NCBI GenBank assembly: GCA_025677815.1
Contig: JAIXMP010000024.1
Location: 186,001-250,000 of the forward strand
Length of the DNA: 64,000 bases
Direction of reading: 5' to 3'
Source of the DNA: Phascolomyces articulosus
Lineage: Eukaryota > Mucoromycota > Mucoromycetes > Mucorales > Lichtheimiaceae
Below the pieces are notes generated by a model. It did not search any database. It saw only the letters and a list, made by a program, of their open reading frames with translations, and was not told the DNA's origin. Every line of letters begins with the position of its first letter. Within the stretch, counting starts at the first letter, position 1. Made by a program: the position numbers and the translations under genes. Shown here in pieces: positions 1-12,389 of this stretch.

Positions 1-482
1 CAAGTAACCAATTCCAATGGAAGAAGGGCAATAATATCAACATAACATTCGTTTTTATCCATTGCTGTATTTTTGAGTTGAACCAATTGAGAATATCCTG
101 GATCCTCTTGCGAAACCTTTTCAACAGCTTCTTTATACATTTTAACAACTTGTTCTACACGTTTTCCTTGTCTATATAATAAATCACCCAATCGAAGATA
201 TCCAATTGACCAGTGAGGCGCATAGGTGATGATATCTTGGGCATTCTCAATGGCTTTTTCGAGGTAGCCATTCATCCCAAGAGCATGAGCCTTCATGTCA
301 AGTAGAGCAACAATTTGATATTGTTGAATTTTGACCAGTGTGTCTGTAGCATGTTGTTCAGCTTGGTGATAATGAAGATGACGGAGAGCGTTTCTTGTCT
401 TGTTGAGTGAAGGTGGAATTAGATTAGGATTGAAAGGAGGTGGTGATAAAGTCGATAATAAATTGGTTGTAGTGATTGACAT
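1..482 (-). CDS. F-box/TPR protein, N-terminal part (Pof3/Dia2-like)
   Basis: Open from an ATG at 482 down to the window edge, about 160 codons; the 3' end lies outside. The N-terminus is Pro/Ser-rich. It is followed by helical repeats typical of TPRs (for example AEQHATDTLVKIQQYQ, then ALGMNGYLEKAIENAQDIITYAPHWSIGYLRLGDLLYRQGK in pieces), and near the edge by CYVDIIALLPLELVT, which reads as the first helix of an F-box (D-I-I-x-L-P-L-E-L). The TPR-then-F-box order is that of fission yeast Pof3 and budding yeast Dia2, substrate receptors of SCF ubiquitin ligases that carry C-terminal leucine-rich repeats; those repeats would lie off-window. Assignment to that subfamily is inference from domain order. 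No intron is seen in the visible part. Confidence 0.75.
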   Translation of the reverse strand, partial: MSITTTNLLSTLSPPPFNPNLIPPSLNKTRNALRHLHYHQAEQHATDTLVKIQQYQIVALLDMKAHALGMNGYLEKAIENAQDIITYAPHWSIGYLRLGDLLYRQGKRVEQVVKMYKEAVEKVSQEDPGYSQLVQLKNTAMDKNECYVDIIALLPLELVT

Positions 483-1850
483 AAATGCGCACGAATGCCT
501 TCACAACTAAACTTTATAATTTATTAGCGAAAATATCCATAAAAAACACAACAAAAGGTAATTGCTTATTATATGTTTATAATCGACTTACTTCTGGAAC
601 AAAAAATATGGAAAGAAAGAGGATTAAATGGATAGAATGATTATGCTTCATGAATTTTTTTTTATGTATTGAAAATTATCCGCAGTAAATCTTTTTTGAA
701 AAAACTGAGGCGCAATACAGGAGCATTACTAAGTATGGTATATCAAGTGACATCTATCACTATAGACTATAGTCATTCAGGTACCACCATCAATGCCCAA
801 TTATTTTTTCCGACAACAATTTCTAATTGACATAAATATATCCGGGAATTCGGGACATTCTTCATATCTTTTGCTACGTATGAATATAATTATATCAAAA
901 ATTATTACATAGGAAACATTATTTTACTGGATTACGAAAGTTGTAATATATACTGTTTAATTATGTTGTTATACACGGAACACTCACACATTTGATTCCG
1001 ACTTTGAACCTTGAAAAAAAATATAAGCTCATAACTTTTTTTTTTTGGCGTACATGGATGAAATAAATTTTAACACCTATTTATTAGAGAATTACTACAC
1101 ACGTAGGTAATTATTCGAAGTCAGACTACACGCGTAGGTTACAAACTGGTCATCTTAGTTCCAATCTACCTACGCGTGTAGTCTGACTTTATATATATTA
1201 TATATAAACCTAATAGGCTGCATTTACTTACAACTGTTTTGCTTTGTATAAATGTGAGTTAACATATTAATATCTATAATCAGCATTATTATTAGTTAGT
1301 AACTATCATAGCTTGCACTCATTTTAATTAAAAAACTGTATAATTTTTAAGATCTTGAGACAGTTAAATATATCATGCCAATTATACAAGAAGATTATAC
1401 ATATTCTTAAAAATAATCTGTAGCTATATATGTGCTTCCATGACAATAACATGATTATATCACAATAATATAAATGATCTACATTTGTATTTATAGAATT
1501 TTCATAATAATAAGAATTGACATTTATGTTTGATTGATTATCACTAGCAACTACCCATATGTAGATGCATAAGATGTGTGTAATTTATTGATTTTCACAA
1601 ATTTATGTAATCGGGATGTGGAGGGAATAATGATGATGATTTTTTTTGCGATTATTGTTGAAATAAAGAAGAAACCAACGATGTTGAATATTTTTGTTGT
1701 TGTTGCTGTTGTTGACCAATATGTGAAGAAGATAATGGCTTTTTTCTTGTTGTCTTTTGGAAAGTCGAAGGATATTTGAAGAAGAAGAAGATGATGATGA
1801 TGCTGGTGGGGACAATCGTAGCGAAGTTCCAAGTTTCTTGACGTCACTTG
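483..1850. other. AT-rich intergenic region
   Basis: 5' flank of the F-box gene. No open frame with a convincing protein was found. It holds the perfect inverted repeat at 1118-1189 and, at 1620-1830, runs of ATG/AAG/GTT triplets that open several frames in parallel; these look like simple sequence rather than genes. Confidence 0.6.
1118..1189. repeat. Perfect 22-bp inverted repeat with an extra direct half-copy
   Basis: The left arm (1118-1139, core CTACACGCGTAGGT) and right arm (1168-1189, core ACCTACGCGTGTAG) are exact reverse complements over 22 bp, separated by 28 bp. A third, diverged copy of the core (CTACACACGTAGGT) sits just upstream at about 1096-1109. The core is itself nearly palindromic (ACGCGT). 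The sequence is much more GC-rich than its surroundings. No coding or tRNA-like role is visible. Confidence 0.85.
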
Positions 1851-2331
1851 TTAACGTATTAAATTTGCTGTTGTAGATGGTGATGCTGATGTGATGGAAC
1901 CCGTCCTCATATCGTCGCTATCCTCCTCGTCATCATCTTTATATTGAATTTCTTGCTTGTTTTTCATTGTCGCTGCACTAACTCGTACCTTCCCGTCGTC
2001 AAAGTTTTTGTGGTTATCGTAAAACCTTTTTGCATCGCTCATGTAATAAAAATGAATAAAAGCAACAATATGTAGAGCAACCACAAATATTTATACAACG
2101 ATGAGTTACGGAACTTATTAATAAAGAAAAGAGTTTGGTAAAGGAACCATGTTCATCTTTATAATTAGGTAGGTATACTTACTTACTTTTTCTACTAGCA
2201 TTTACAATATGTCGAAACTTAACACCTTCGAAACGACGGTTGCACCATCCTTCAACTTCCCAAACCGAATGATTCACCGGGATACCTTTCAGTCCAACGG
2301 TATAGTAAGGGTTTTTGCAACAGGGTTTATC
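1851..2331 (-). CDS. Orphan two-exon coding fragment, unknown protein
   Basis: Exon A (2331 to 2183) is bounded by tatag and gtaagtat and is open only in the frame beginning DKPCCKNPYYTV and containing VWEVEGWCNRRFEGV. The amino-acid mix (Cys, Trp, balanced charges) looks like real protein, unlike the simple-sequence frames nearby. With the second of three overlapping GTAAG-like donors, it joins in frame to exon B (2037 to 1851), which begins DAKRFYDNHKNFDDGKV, becomes Asp/Glu-rich and ends at a stop. No upstream exon with a start codon was found; the 200 bp beyond 2331 have stops in all frames. I do not recognise the family. It may be the 3' end of a gene whose 5' exons I missed, or a gene relic. 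Confidence 0.35.
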
Positions 2332-5300
2332 CTATAGAAATGGTTCATATAAACATTGAGCCAAAAATAATAGAAGGTCCTGCTATTATTTTACCTACCA
2401 TTATTATTAAAAAAAAAAGAAGAAGCGGGATTTGAATGACCAAGAACAATGATAAAATGAACTGTCTAACAGCAACGAACAAGATCTCTATGCATTTGTC
2501 CCTTTTTTACACAACAAAAAAAAAAGTGTGATGAAATCGGATGATTCTTCGACATTTTCTGTTCGTAGATTTACAGTGGAAATTAACCATTCATGGGGAG
2601 TGAACAACACAGTGATTTACGTTGATTCACAATAAGAATGACGTTGTATATGTACAGGGATAAACTGAGATCAAATGAAGTGGAAAATAACGGCGTTATC
2701 AATATAGTTTTCTATGCATTGAATATGTGTTTTTTGTATACATATAACATACATAACCTTGTTTCTATTTAAAAGATCGTATTCACATTTCTATATGTAT
2801 ATGCAATGAAATGATAGTGAATTCATATGCTGTGTTAGAGAGTCAATTTGCCTCTAGGAAAATCTTAAGAAAAACCTTTAATTACTTATATCAATTCTAC
2901 ATATAATATTAACCAAAACAATAAGTAGATATATATTACTTTAAGAAAATTATAGTTTCGCAACAGGATTAAATAGTTCAAATCAACATTTCTACTTAAT
3001 TACCAGTCACCCATGCATCTACTAGAGCTATATTTAACCCGAATTTTATATTTCGAATGCTTTATACAAACTAGGTATTTTTATAATTTACATCATGATA
3101 ATACTATATTACTCAAAGTTTTTTTGAGTTTTAAAGAAGGGATGGTTATATTCCAAGAACACACATTAAGCAAAAGCTGCTATATAATCAAGATGGTCCA
3201 TGACACTGTTAAAACGCCATTTTAAGAGTGCAACATCCCTAATAATGTTTATCATAATCCTTACTAATTTTATTCTTACGTATTCAATCTTTCTATTACT
3301 ATTCAAGTATTCTATGCATAATTTATAAATAACTACTCAACCTAAACTCTATAATATGGTTAAACAGGTTTACAATAAACGTTATTATAATAGAATTGTT
3401 GTTGTTGTTAAGAGGGACACCAGGAAAAACGGGATGGAACTAATAACAAAGCCACCGCAATATCAAATATTTTTGTTTCAATTTAATAGAACCATCTTTT
3501 TATTCTGCATCATTATTACGTAGCAAAAAAGGAAATATTCAACTTGTTTTAGTCACGAGGATCTAGAATAATAAAAGACGAGTTTTTCTTTAATTTTATA
3601 GTCATTAAAACAATTGGAATTCGTGGATGCATATGTAAAAACAAAGTCGTTCAATGAAGAATGTGCCACTTTATTGATTGTTTATATTTATTTTTTTTAC
3701 AAACAGCTTTGTTTCTTGTTATTCTATTTTTTTTTTATACATAAAATGCTATATACAAGTAATTTGCTGATCTGTTTTGATTTATTTACATGGAAACAAG
3801 GTCTGTTCTTGACAGTTTTATTTACTTGTTGTTGCCATATAATTCAGATGCATCGAAAAAAAGGGAGACTTGAATGAGTTACAACAGCTGTGTGGATTCA
3901 CAAAGAAAACTAAGAAAAAATGATTGACAAAACTAACGACCTTATTAGTAGAATGCGTTTGTTGTATGGTTTCATCATCATTTGATTTTTAAAAGTAGAT
4001 GAGAAGATCTGGAAACAACATGACCTATCCATACGCTAAAGTCTATAAAGTGATACAGTTCTTTATAAAGATTAGTTTATATAAAAAAAGAAAAAAAGTT
4101 GGCAAAAAGTTGTCAGACTTGTTTGGGTGGCAATGTGGCTGTGATGACGGTACATAAAAAAAAATGAAGGATCCAAGCGACCGGAATTCATTTCAACGAT
4201 CAAGTGGTTTTAAGTTAACAAACGCATCTTGTTGTATTACACTAACCTAATTATTCATCTTCATGGAAGAAATAAAAATAAAACAACAATAATAAAACGG
4301 AAACAAAACCGATGTTATTATATGATGCATATTATTTTTATCCTATTATTTATTTTTACTATTCACTCGCTTCGAAGCGTACATCACCTAAAGTTATCAA
4401 TTAGGGTTGATCATAGGTGCTGATCCTTATTTATTATCAAACCCAGTACATTATTTTTAATGTACTATTTTTCTTTTTTGCAATGAGGATGATAAGGTTA
4501 CTAGACGGATGAGTCTATAAAGCTATACATAACAAAAACATTTGGATTAAGATTTAGTGACACAGACCACAAAGTTAAAACGGGTGTAGTTACTTTATAC
4601 AAGTTGTTATTGTAGCAAGACCATTCACTTTACCCATCTTTGGGAAAAATAAAAGAGGAAAGAGGCTTGCAAGTCTGTGTTTATGTACTACTTTTAAAAA
4701 AAACGCCCAAATTTATATCAAACATTTTACGTTATTATGTATCACAAAAAAACACGCGTTCTTTAAACTGGTATTCTTTGTATTGTTTATGACATATCAC
4801 TTTTTTAATAATAGCTTATAAAACTAATCCTCTTCAATTAAACAATCTATTCAAGCATCATCATGATCGTATTATTAGCTATTATTTACAAAAGCCAAGA
4901 ATTAAAGTTCTATGATAAACATATAATTAAATAAATACTAATTATAAATACACGTTCCCGAGTGATTTGATGTGCAACATGATGGAAATTTTGTCAATAA
5001 CTTTTTGCAGATCGTTACCTTTTAGGATGTCAAGGACAAATCATCCATTATTTCAGCTATATCATCTATCACCATCATCCAGACCACTTCCACCAACCTG
5101 GGTTTTATGCAACACTTGATAAAGATACTCTATAGATACCATATACAAAATACAAGAAGAATATTCCTCACGTTCTAAATTCTCTAGAATCGCTAGTAAA
5201 AAAAATATTTCTATAAAATCATCCTATTCGACGATCAACATAAATGAAAGATAAGCAAAATTGGGGTTTTTTAATCAAAGCACATGATGCTGATGATAGA

Positions 5301-6010
5301 TTCACTATCACTAACCTAAAGGCTCACAACAATACTCTTTCTTTATAATAAATGACTATATGTCTGCTAGCAGAGAGAGTGATTTTTTTAATTGATATTT
5401 TTGCAAGCATAACAGTACTGGAACAATAAAAAAAATAACATGAAAAAATAAAATTATAAAGATATAATAAGAAAAGGAAAATAATGAACATATGTGTACA
5501 AGTTTAAAAAATGGGAAAATAATAATAAGAAAAAAAGTTACATAGGGTGGTGTGTTTTTCTCCATAATATGATGAGAATGATTTTTTGAACAAAAATGAG
5601 TTATAAGGATAATATTAGGTCGACCTAGTGCGTATGAAAAATGGATAAGACCCCCCATTCATTTTGGTATTTTTTTTTCTTGATTCTTTTTTGGCACAGA
5701 CCAGCCATGACAACACAACGTATGGTATCAAATATGCTGTAAAAGAAAAAAAAATAACAAGAAAAAGGTGGGGGAGCTATTTTTTTGACAGGGAAAGAGA
5801 TATACGAGGTGATGATAAGGAAGATTTTTTGAAAAACGAGGTTGAGTATGATTTTGTTGTAGTATATATAATGGCATTGAATGGTTGTTGTTGTTATATG
5901 TTGCTGTGAGTGAGAGTATATATGATAAACAAAAAAAAAAGGAAAACTATATAAAAAAAAGTAATATCAAAAATGGGGTAATAATGATATATCGTTTTGA
6001 TGTTGTTTTT
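2332..6010. other. Long AT-rich intergenic region, no gene seen
   Basis: About 3.7 kb. The frames that stay open here (for example 3614-3877, 5356-5658 and 5664-5909) encode Phe/Tyr/Ile/Lys/Asn-rich strings driven by poly-T and poly-A tracts, with no splice structure or domain. Nothing else is supportable. Confidence 0.6.
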
Positions 6011-7577
6011 TTACAATGATGGATCATGCAAAGGTTTAACACTGCTTTGAGATACTTGAATGGATCGTACACTGATACTATCCTCATCACTATCTCGTCG
6101 ATGATGTTGATGATGTGGATAGGGTTGATGATGTTCTTCATGAATAGGCGGTGGTTGTTGCTGTTGTGAATAACTATATTTTTCATGAGAAAAATAATCC
6201 ATGGTAGAATCAATTGTCATTTCATGTGTTTGATGCGCTGGTGTACCAGAACCTGTGTTTTGATTTATTTCATCACTGTTCAATGTACCGGTATGGCGAG
6301 CAGACATTTTCGTTTTTGATGTGGTGACCCAGTGAATGGTAACAACGTTGATCGTCACATCCAATGTACAACAAGTCAAACAAATTAAACCACGTAAATG
6401 ACCTCGCGTAATGACAACAGATAATACATTGGCTAAGGATACCAAAAGGCATACAAGGGAAGCAATCAATGTTCGTTTGGTCAATTTATAAAGGCGAGTT
6501 TCTTTCCAATTGGTACGACCTGTCGTACGTCCGACATTCATTAAGGGTCGAACAAATAAATAAGTCAAGTATAAATTCAAGAACTATAGAAAATAGCCAC
6601 GTTAGTAAAGGTCGTCCATGATGGTTCATTTCTATTGTTATGAAGACTTACGAAATCGTAGCACTAAAAAAATAAATGGAAACATATTACAAGTTAGTAA
6701 AATGAAAAACCAATGAATGTTGAGGATAAAGAAAGAGATACATTACCATGAGAGGCATACTTGCGATCCATTTTAAACCAATGATACATTCACCAGTATC
6801 AAGCAAATAAATGTTACGGAATGTCAACTAAAAATAGGAATAAAGTTTTATAATAATATATACATTGTTATTATAAGACAAACCCAGAATTCGGTTTTTC
6901 GATCATTTACATATGACGATATAATATTTACCATAAGAACAAAAATGCCAACATAGGGTACAAGAAGAAGAATATGGAATCGATATTGACATGATTTCAT
7001 ACGTGTGGTTCGAACAGCAGTGACAAGATGAACGCGTTCAATTAGCCTTATAAAAATTTTAATTTAAGTTAGCTGATTGGTATTTTATTTTTTGGGGGGG
7101 GTCCTGAAAAAAAAGGGCAGTAACAGAACTTCGTTTTTATCTTTTTTTTTTTTTTTCTAACAAATATATATTACCATGCGTAGATGACAATTTTACTACC
7201 CGCGTAAAACACATCACAAGACATCATTGCGAGTGTACACGATGTATAATTAACTATATAGAAATAAGTGAAGGTTGGGTGGTGTGAGAAAATAATTTAT
7301 TTCTATTAAGGAACATGAAAAAAAAAAAACTATTCTTACAATTATTCGTTGACACAGAAACCATGGACGTGACAGCAAATGCCCAAGATAATATATAAAC
7401 GGCAAAGACTAATATACGACCATAAGTTAAGTTGACAAGACGTTCACGTTTTGATTTGACACCCAATGCTGAAGCCATAATGGTCATGCATATTAAAGAG
7501 ATCATTTCAGACATGATCTCCAAAGCATCAGGACCGTCTGGGCCTTCGAGTTCCGGGGAACTAGCTCCGTTATCCAT
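6011..7577 (-). CDS. Seven-transmembrane (GPCR-like topology) protein, six exons with a 12-nt microexon
   Basis: Model: 7577-7340, 7253-7175, 7046-6932, 6827-6747, 6663-6652 and 6583-6011, giving 365 residues; all joins keep frame. Seven hydrophobic stretches are visible: about 20-40 (ISLICMTIMASALGV), 53-74 (ILVFAVYILSWAFAV), 80-105, 130-147 (FHILLLVPYVGIFVLML), 160-190, 205-230 (LIASLVCLLVSLANVL) and 235-255. A Ser/Thr/His/Gln-rich cytoplasmic-type tail of about 110 residues follows. The microexon supplies Cys-Tyr-Asp-Phe and completes CYDFFLNLYLTYLFVRPL inside TM5; without it the join also stays in frame but loses four residues of the helix. The start was chosen because the ATG opens an acidic N-terminus directly before TM1. 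Topology and the long tail resemble fungal orphan receptors, but I recognise no named family and the ligand is unknown. Confidence 0.8.
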
Positions 7578-8607
7578 TGAAACCCGAGTGAATTAATTCG
7601 ATAAGGGAAAATGTGTATGAGAGAGGGTTTTCGTAATGAAGGATGAAATCAATGTCGAGTGATATATGGGATATAGATGCCCTATTTATTGAATATCAAA
7701 AAATCAAAAATTTCAAAAAATGAAGGTATAAAAAAAAGAGGATAAAAAAGAAAAAACCCAAAAAAACCAAGAGAAGAAAAAGAGGAAGAAGTTTTTTTGT
7801 TGTCGTCTAAAAAAACGATAAAATGGATGTGAAAAACTAATAACTAAAAAAAATAATTTTTCGCGGGGATAAACGATTCATAATAGAAAGAAACGAACGA
7901 AAAGATCAACATGAAAGGTAGTACGAATAACCGACCTTCACTTGCTCAGTTTTTTATTTTCCCCTTAAAAAAGAAAGAAGTGCTTCGTTAAAAAAGTAAT
8001 AAGTTACAGTGTGTGTTATGTGTTACTATAACTTTCTCATTCTCTCATATTCTCTTAAACATATAATACCTAACTCGACCAGTGATATTAAAAAGTCTAT
8101 CTCCCAACTTGTTGGTAACTGAATCAGTTGGTGTCATTACTAAACATGGTGGGATCTGCAATTTGCATTACCATCTTCAGTGTGTAAAATTGATTTAACT
8201 TTAAGGTGTTAATTTCAGTTCCCGAGATTCAAATTTTGATTTCACTGTTGTGTAACATATGGTCTAAGGTGCCGACAGAAAAAAAAGAATAAAGAGAGAA
8301 GAAAAAGAAGAATATATTATTATTATATTATAAAAAGGAGATGGAAAAAAAAGTAACTAACTAAACAAATTAAAAAAAGAAGAAAAAAAAACTAAGTGTG
8401 TGCTAGATGATGGGTTGAGTGTGGAAATGTAAAGGATGAGAGAGAAAGAAAGAGAGAGAGAGATAATAAGATGGTAAGGAATTTGTTATCATGATATAAT
8501 GAAAGAAAAAAAAACAAGGTGAGAGAGGTATGTGTGTGGGGGAAGGGGTTTTTTCTACATTGGCTGAGATGGATTTGTTATTATTATTATTTTTTGTTTG
8601 ATTTGAT
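7578..8607. other. Intergenic region between two minus-strand genes
   Basis: Promoter side of the seven-TM gene and 3' side of the next gene. Very A-rich, with A/G tracts at 7720-7800 and 8275-8480 and a GA run near 8445-8462. No gene is seen; the frame at 8403-8726 is a shadow of the neighbouring coding end. Confidence 0.6.
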
Positions 8608-11600
8608 TTAAGCTTCACCAAGAAGCCATTCAACAACAGCAGTTTCTTGTTCTTGTGTATCTTCCCATTCATCATCAGGAAGGAACCATTCTTCATCACC
8701 ATCGACCATACCATGTTCACTACCACTTTCCATATCCAACTCTTTATGAGTTGTCACACCCATTTCATCTTCGGTAGTAATCATCAAGGCAGGGGGTGCA
8801 TGATGATCTGATACTGAAGAAGTAGTGGGAGTTGCAGCAGCGGTAATGATTTCGGGGAGTGGGTCCGTCTGAACTTCAGCATCCACTGGAATAGGTCTTG
8901 GCTTGGTAGCATAAGGGGAAGGATTCATACGTCGTTCAAGAACACCAGGTTCACGTTGTAAATACAAGAAACGTTCACGACGTGGGAAATAAGCAGAAGC
9001 ACGATGTTGTCGATGATGTTGTTGAGCGAAATCGTCCAGCGAATTCTGTTCGAATTTCATGACCTTGTCCAAAACACTACTGACAGGACGTTGTTGTCGA
9101 GAAGCTAATGGAGGATCTCTTGGTTGAGGTCCTTTACCTTCTGATCCTTCTTCTTCTTCATCATCAGAAGAAGTACCACGTTTGGAAGGTGTGGTGGTGG
9201 CCAACATGGTACGACGACGTTGAGCAGCAGGTGTAATAGCATCATCTCCATGTTGTTTCATGATGGTTTCCCAACCCTTGGCAGACATTTCAACAGAACC
9301 TGCTGTTGATAATCGTTGACGGACAGTTTCCAATTTTTCACCGTGGCCACCGACGGCATAACTTTCATGAAGTGATTGACGTCGAGAAGAACTTGCCATG
9401 GAAGCACGTTTGGCTACAATAGTAGAAGGTCGTTCAAGTTCCTTCTTTTCTTGTTCTTCTTGATGTGTCATTTCAACAGGAGATTCCACCACAGGTTCAT
9501 CCTCTTCTTCTTTCTCTTGAGAATCAGGTTTACCACTGGCTGTGGTAGTGACAAAATGAACCACTTTCTTTTCATCTTCATCGCTCTCATTGGACTTTTG
9601 TTCATCACGTTCTTTGATGGAATCTTTGCTGGTGGCAGAGGCATTTTCACTAGCAGGGGGAGAAGGTAATACTGAACTATCATGAACACTTTCTTGACTG
9701 CTCTTGTTGGAAATAACAGAAGAGGCAGAAGATGTAGTTGCTGATTGTTGTTTGGGAAGTTGAGTGGTGGCAGCAGCGGCAAGTGCTTGTTCTTCCATTT
9801 CTCGTTGACGTCGAAGATTTTCTCGACTCTTTCGACTACTCATACTGCTACGTCGTAAAATCTTTGGTGGCTCATCCTTCTTTGTTGTTGATGAAACTGT
9901 TGATGTAGTAGTTGTGGTCGTACTAGCAGGAGTAGAAGGTGTCACAGACTTTTCAACCACCTTCTTTTCAGGTGTAGGTACCACTGGTGCCTTTGTTATT
10001 ACAGCAGGTTTAGATGGCTGTGGCTGCTTCTTTTCAGGTAAAGATGTCTGTTGAGGAGGTATAGGAGGTGCAGGTGAACTGGCAGGTGTTGGTAATTCCT
10101 TTGGTTTAGGTGGTACCGGTGCATCTCTGGGATTTTCAAATCGAGTAGAAGGATGAGGAGTTGATGTAGAAACAATAGGTTTCTTGGCTGGTAAAGAGGT
10201 TGTTGATTGTTGTTGATTATACGACTTTGTCGATGGTTCAATCACTGCTGCTTTTGCTGGTTTAGGTGTAGGAGGTGTTGAGGGCCTTGAACCTAATCCA
10301 TTACCTCCTCCTAACGTGGATTTTTGTCGACTATCATATTCATGCAATGCATCTTCCATGAGAGATTCCTTCTTTTTCAATGGCGATGAAGCAGGTGGTA
10401 AGGATGGTGAGGAGGGTCGACTACCACTCATTGGATGATGATGCGGGGGTGTTGGTACTTTTGGATGTTGTTGACGATGCAATGAATCGCCACGTGGTAC
10501 CGGTGATGCAGAACGTGAAGGAGGTGCTGAACCGCGAGTACGTGACATACTACTCGTAGATCTTCTTTCCCAAGCAATGGTCGTGGGTGGTTCATCTACA
10601 GTTTGATCTTTGACTTCAATAGAACGTAATCGATTAGGTGTCAATGAAACGCGCATAGTATTCCCGGATCGAATGAGATCTTCAAAATTCATGGTAGGTG
10701 CATCTGGGTCATATACCGATGCAGGTTTATTAGGATGATCGGGTGTCACAACACCTTCTTTTTTAAATACTTTGAAGGATTTTTTGTTATGATGAATACT
10801 ACTATCCATAGTACTAATGGTGCCGTTGCTCGTACTGCTGCTCATCATGGAAGTAGGTCGTTGTTGGCTGAAATTAGATTTCATAGAATAAGCAGACATG
10901 GAAAGATGATCGTTACGAGTAAGACCTGTGGATTTATTGGCAGAAGAAGAATGATGAGGATGGTCTGTTGTGCTTTCATCGTCATCATATCCTAAATCCA
11001 AATCATCAAATGTGATATCAAGAAATCCTCCATTATTGTTAATATCAGCTGATGATGAGAGTCCGTTATGCTGACTTCCTGCAGCTATATAGCAATAGAA
11101 AATAACAATTTAAAATGCCATTTTAGTTATAAAAAGTGACAATTACTTTTTTTTTTAAAAAAAAAAACCTCCTTGAAAAAAAAAGACTATTGCATCTATT
11201 TGTTTGTTTGTTCTCTCTCTCTCTCTCTCTATCTGTCTTCCCCCTTCTCATATTTTCCCCTTTCTTCTTGGCCATTTCTCTCTTTTCTCCCTCTTTAATA
11301 ATTAAATTCAGGAAAAATAATAAATGTAATAATAATAATAATAATAAAATATAGTTAATAAATCAATAAAACAAAAAAAATGACATACTTGAGTTTCGTA
11401 AATGTTGTTTGGATGTTGGTGGTTGATGGAATGATGGAGCATATGTCGATGTTCGGGGTCTATAACCATATGCAAACGCTCGTTTCTAATAGTATATAGA
11501 TGTGATGTGTGTATGTTATACACGCATTTTGAAAAAAAAATTAATTAAACTACATGCCTTCTCTACTCCCATAAACGGTATAGTTTGATTATTTTTTTTT

Positions 11601-12389
11601 TGAAATGTATGTATATAGACTACGATGATTACTTTACCTCGAGTTTTTCACGTAATTCCATTCGATAAAACACGCCACCCACTTGAACATCATCAATCAA
11701 AGCCAGAAACACTTCTTTGATACGAATATATTCCACATCCTCATGTTCAGCTGTCATGGCAATGGCTGTCAAGACATATTCAGCAATATGTTCTAGAACA
11801 GTGGTGACATAGATAGCTACGATGGGTGCAATAGAGATATCCAAAGTCGAGGTTGCTCGTCCCATGATAGAATTAGTATCCTCTCTATCCGCCAACGTAC
11901 AAAATTCAAGACATTTTTCTCGTAACAAAGGCAATGCATCATTTAATGGAAACGTGCCATTATTCCCCAATAAACGCATTTTTTCATAAGATTCATAATC
12001 AATGGCTTCTGTTTCTGTAAACGTTTTGACTTCCAGTTCAGCTTCGACAATTGCATTTTTTCCCAACGTGGAAGGTAATAAAGTGAATACAACGGCTTTG
12101 ATACGAGATAAATCGAGGGAAAGGGAAGACGATAATAAATACACTAGGAATTCATCGAGGAATTGATTGATGGCTTGAAGCGCATCGTTGGAGACTTGGT
12201 AAGGTCCAATTTCAGAGATGATGGCATTGGCAGCATTTTGACAAATGTAACGTGCATCGGTTATGACTAAAATAAAATGAGATTGTCAGTTCTATTGTTC
12301 CCCTGTCATTGGTTCTGTGTTTTTTTAATTCTGTTGCCACCCAATTGCGCGTAATATACTAGGTGTTGTTTCATTTTACCTCTTGACAT
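8608..12389 (-). CDS. Large fungal protein with N-terminal H2A-like histone-fold segment and disordered S/T/P-rich arm
   Basis: Model: 12389-12380 (MSR plus one base), 12266-11638, 11485-11389 and 11084-8608, giving about 1070 residues with every join in phase. The first ~213 residues are ordered and helical. Residues 155-213 contain IYVTTVLEHIAEYVL, an acidic loop, then EVFLALIDDVQVGGVF. This parallels the alpha2-alpha3 region of histone H2A (YLAAVLEYL..EILELA, then ..LAIRNDEELNKLL), so a histone-fold-type domain is inferred. From about 214 on the chain is low-complexity, with conserved-looking islands: FDDLDLGYDDDE, then NFEDLIRSGNTMRVSLTPN around 375-405, an R/E-rich stretch, and an acidic, Trp-containing C-terminus (EEWFLPDDEWEDTQEQE). 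The short first exon (10 nt) is supported by the VITDARYICQNAANAI continuation. Function unknown; the architecture suggests a nuclear or scaffold protein, which is inference. Confidence 0.8.

Noticed and set aside
1551..1847. Parallel open frames on both strands around 1.6-1.8 kb
   Set aside because: Produced by GAT/AAG/GTT triplet runs; composition is His/Ile/Asn-only with no domain.
9376..9669. Plus-strand frame inside the histone-fold gene
   Set aside because: Antisense shadow of the low-complexity coding region; Phe/Arg-rich with no domain.
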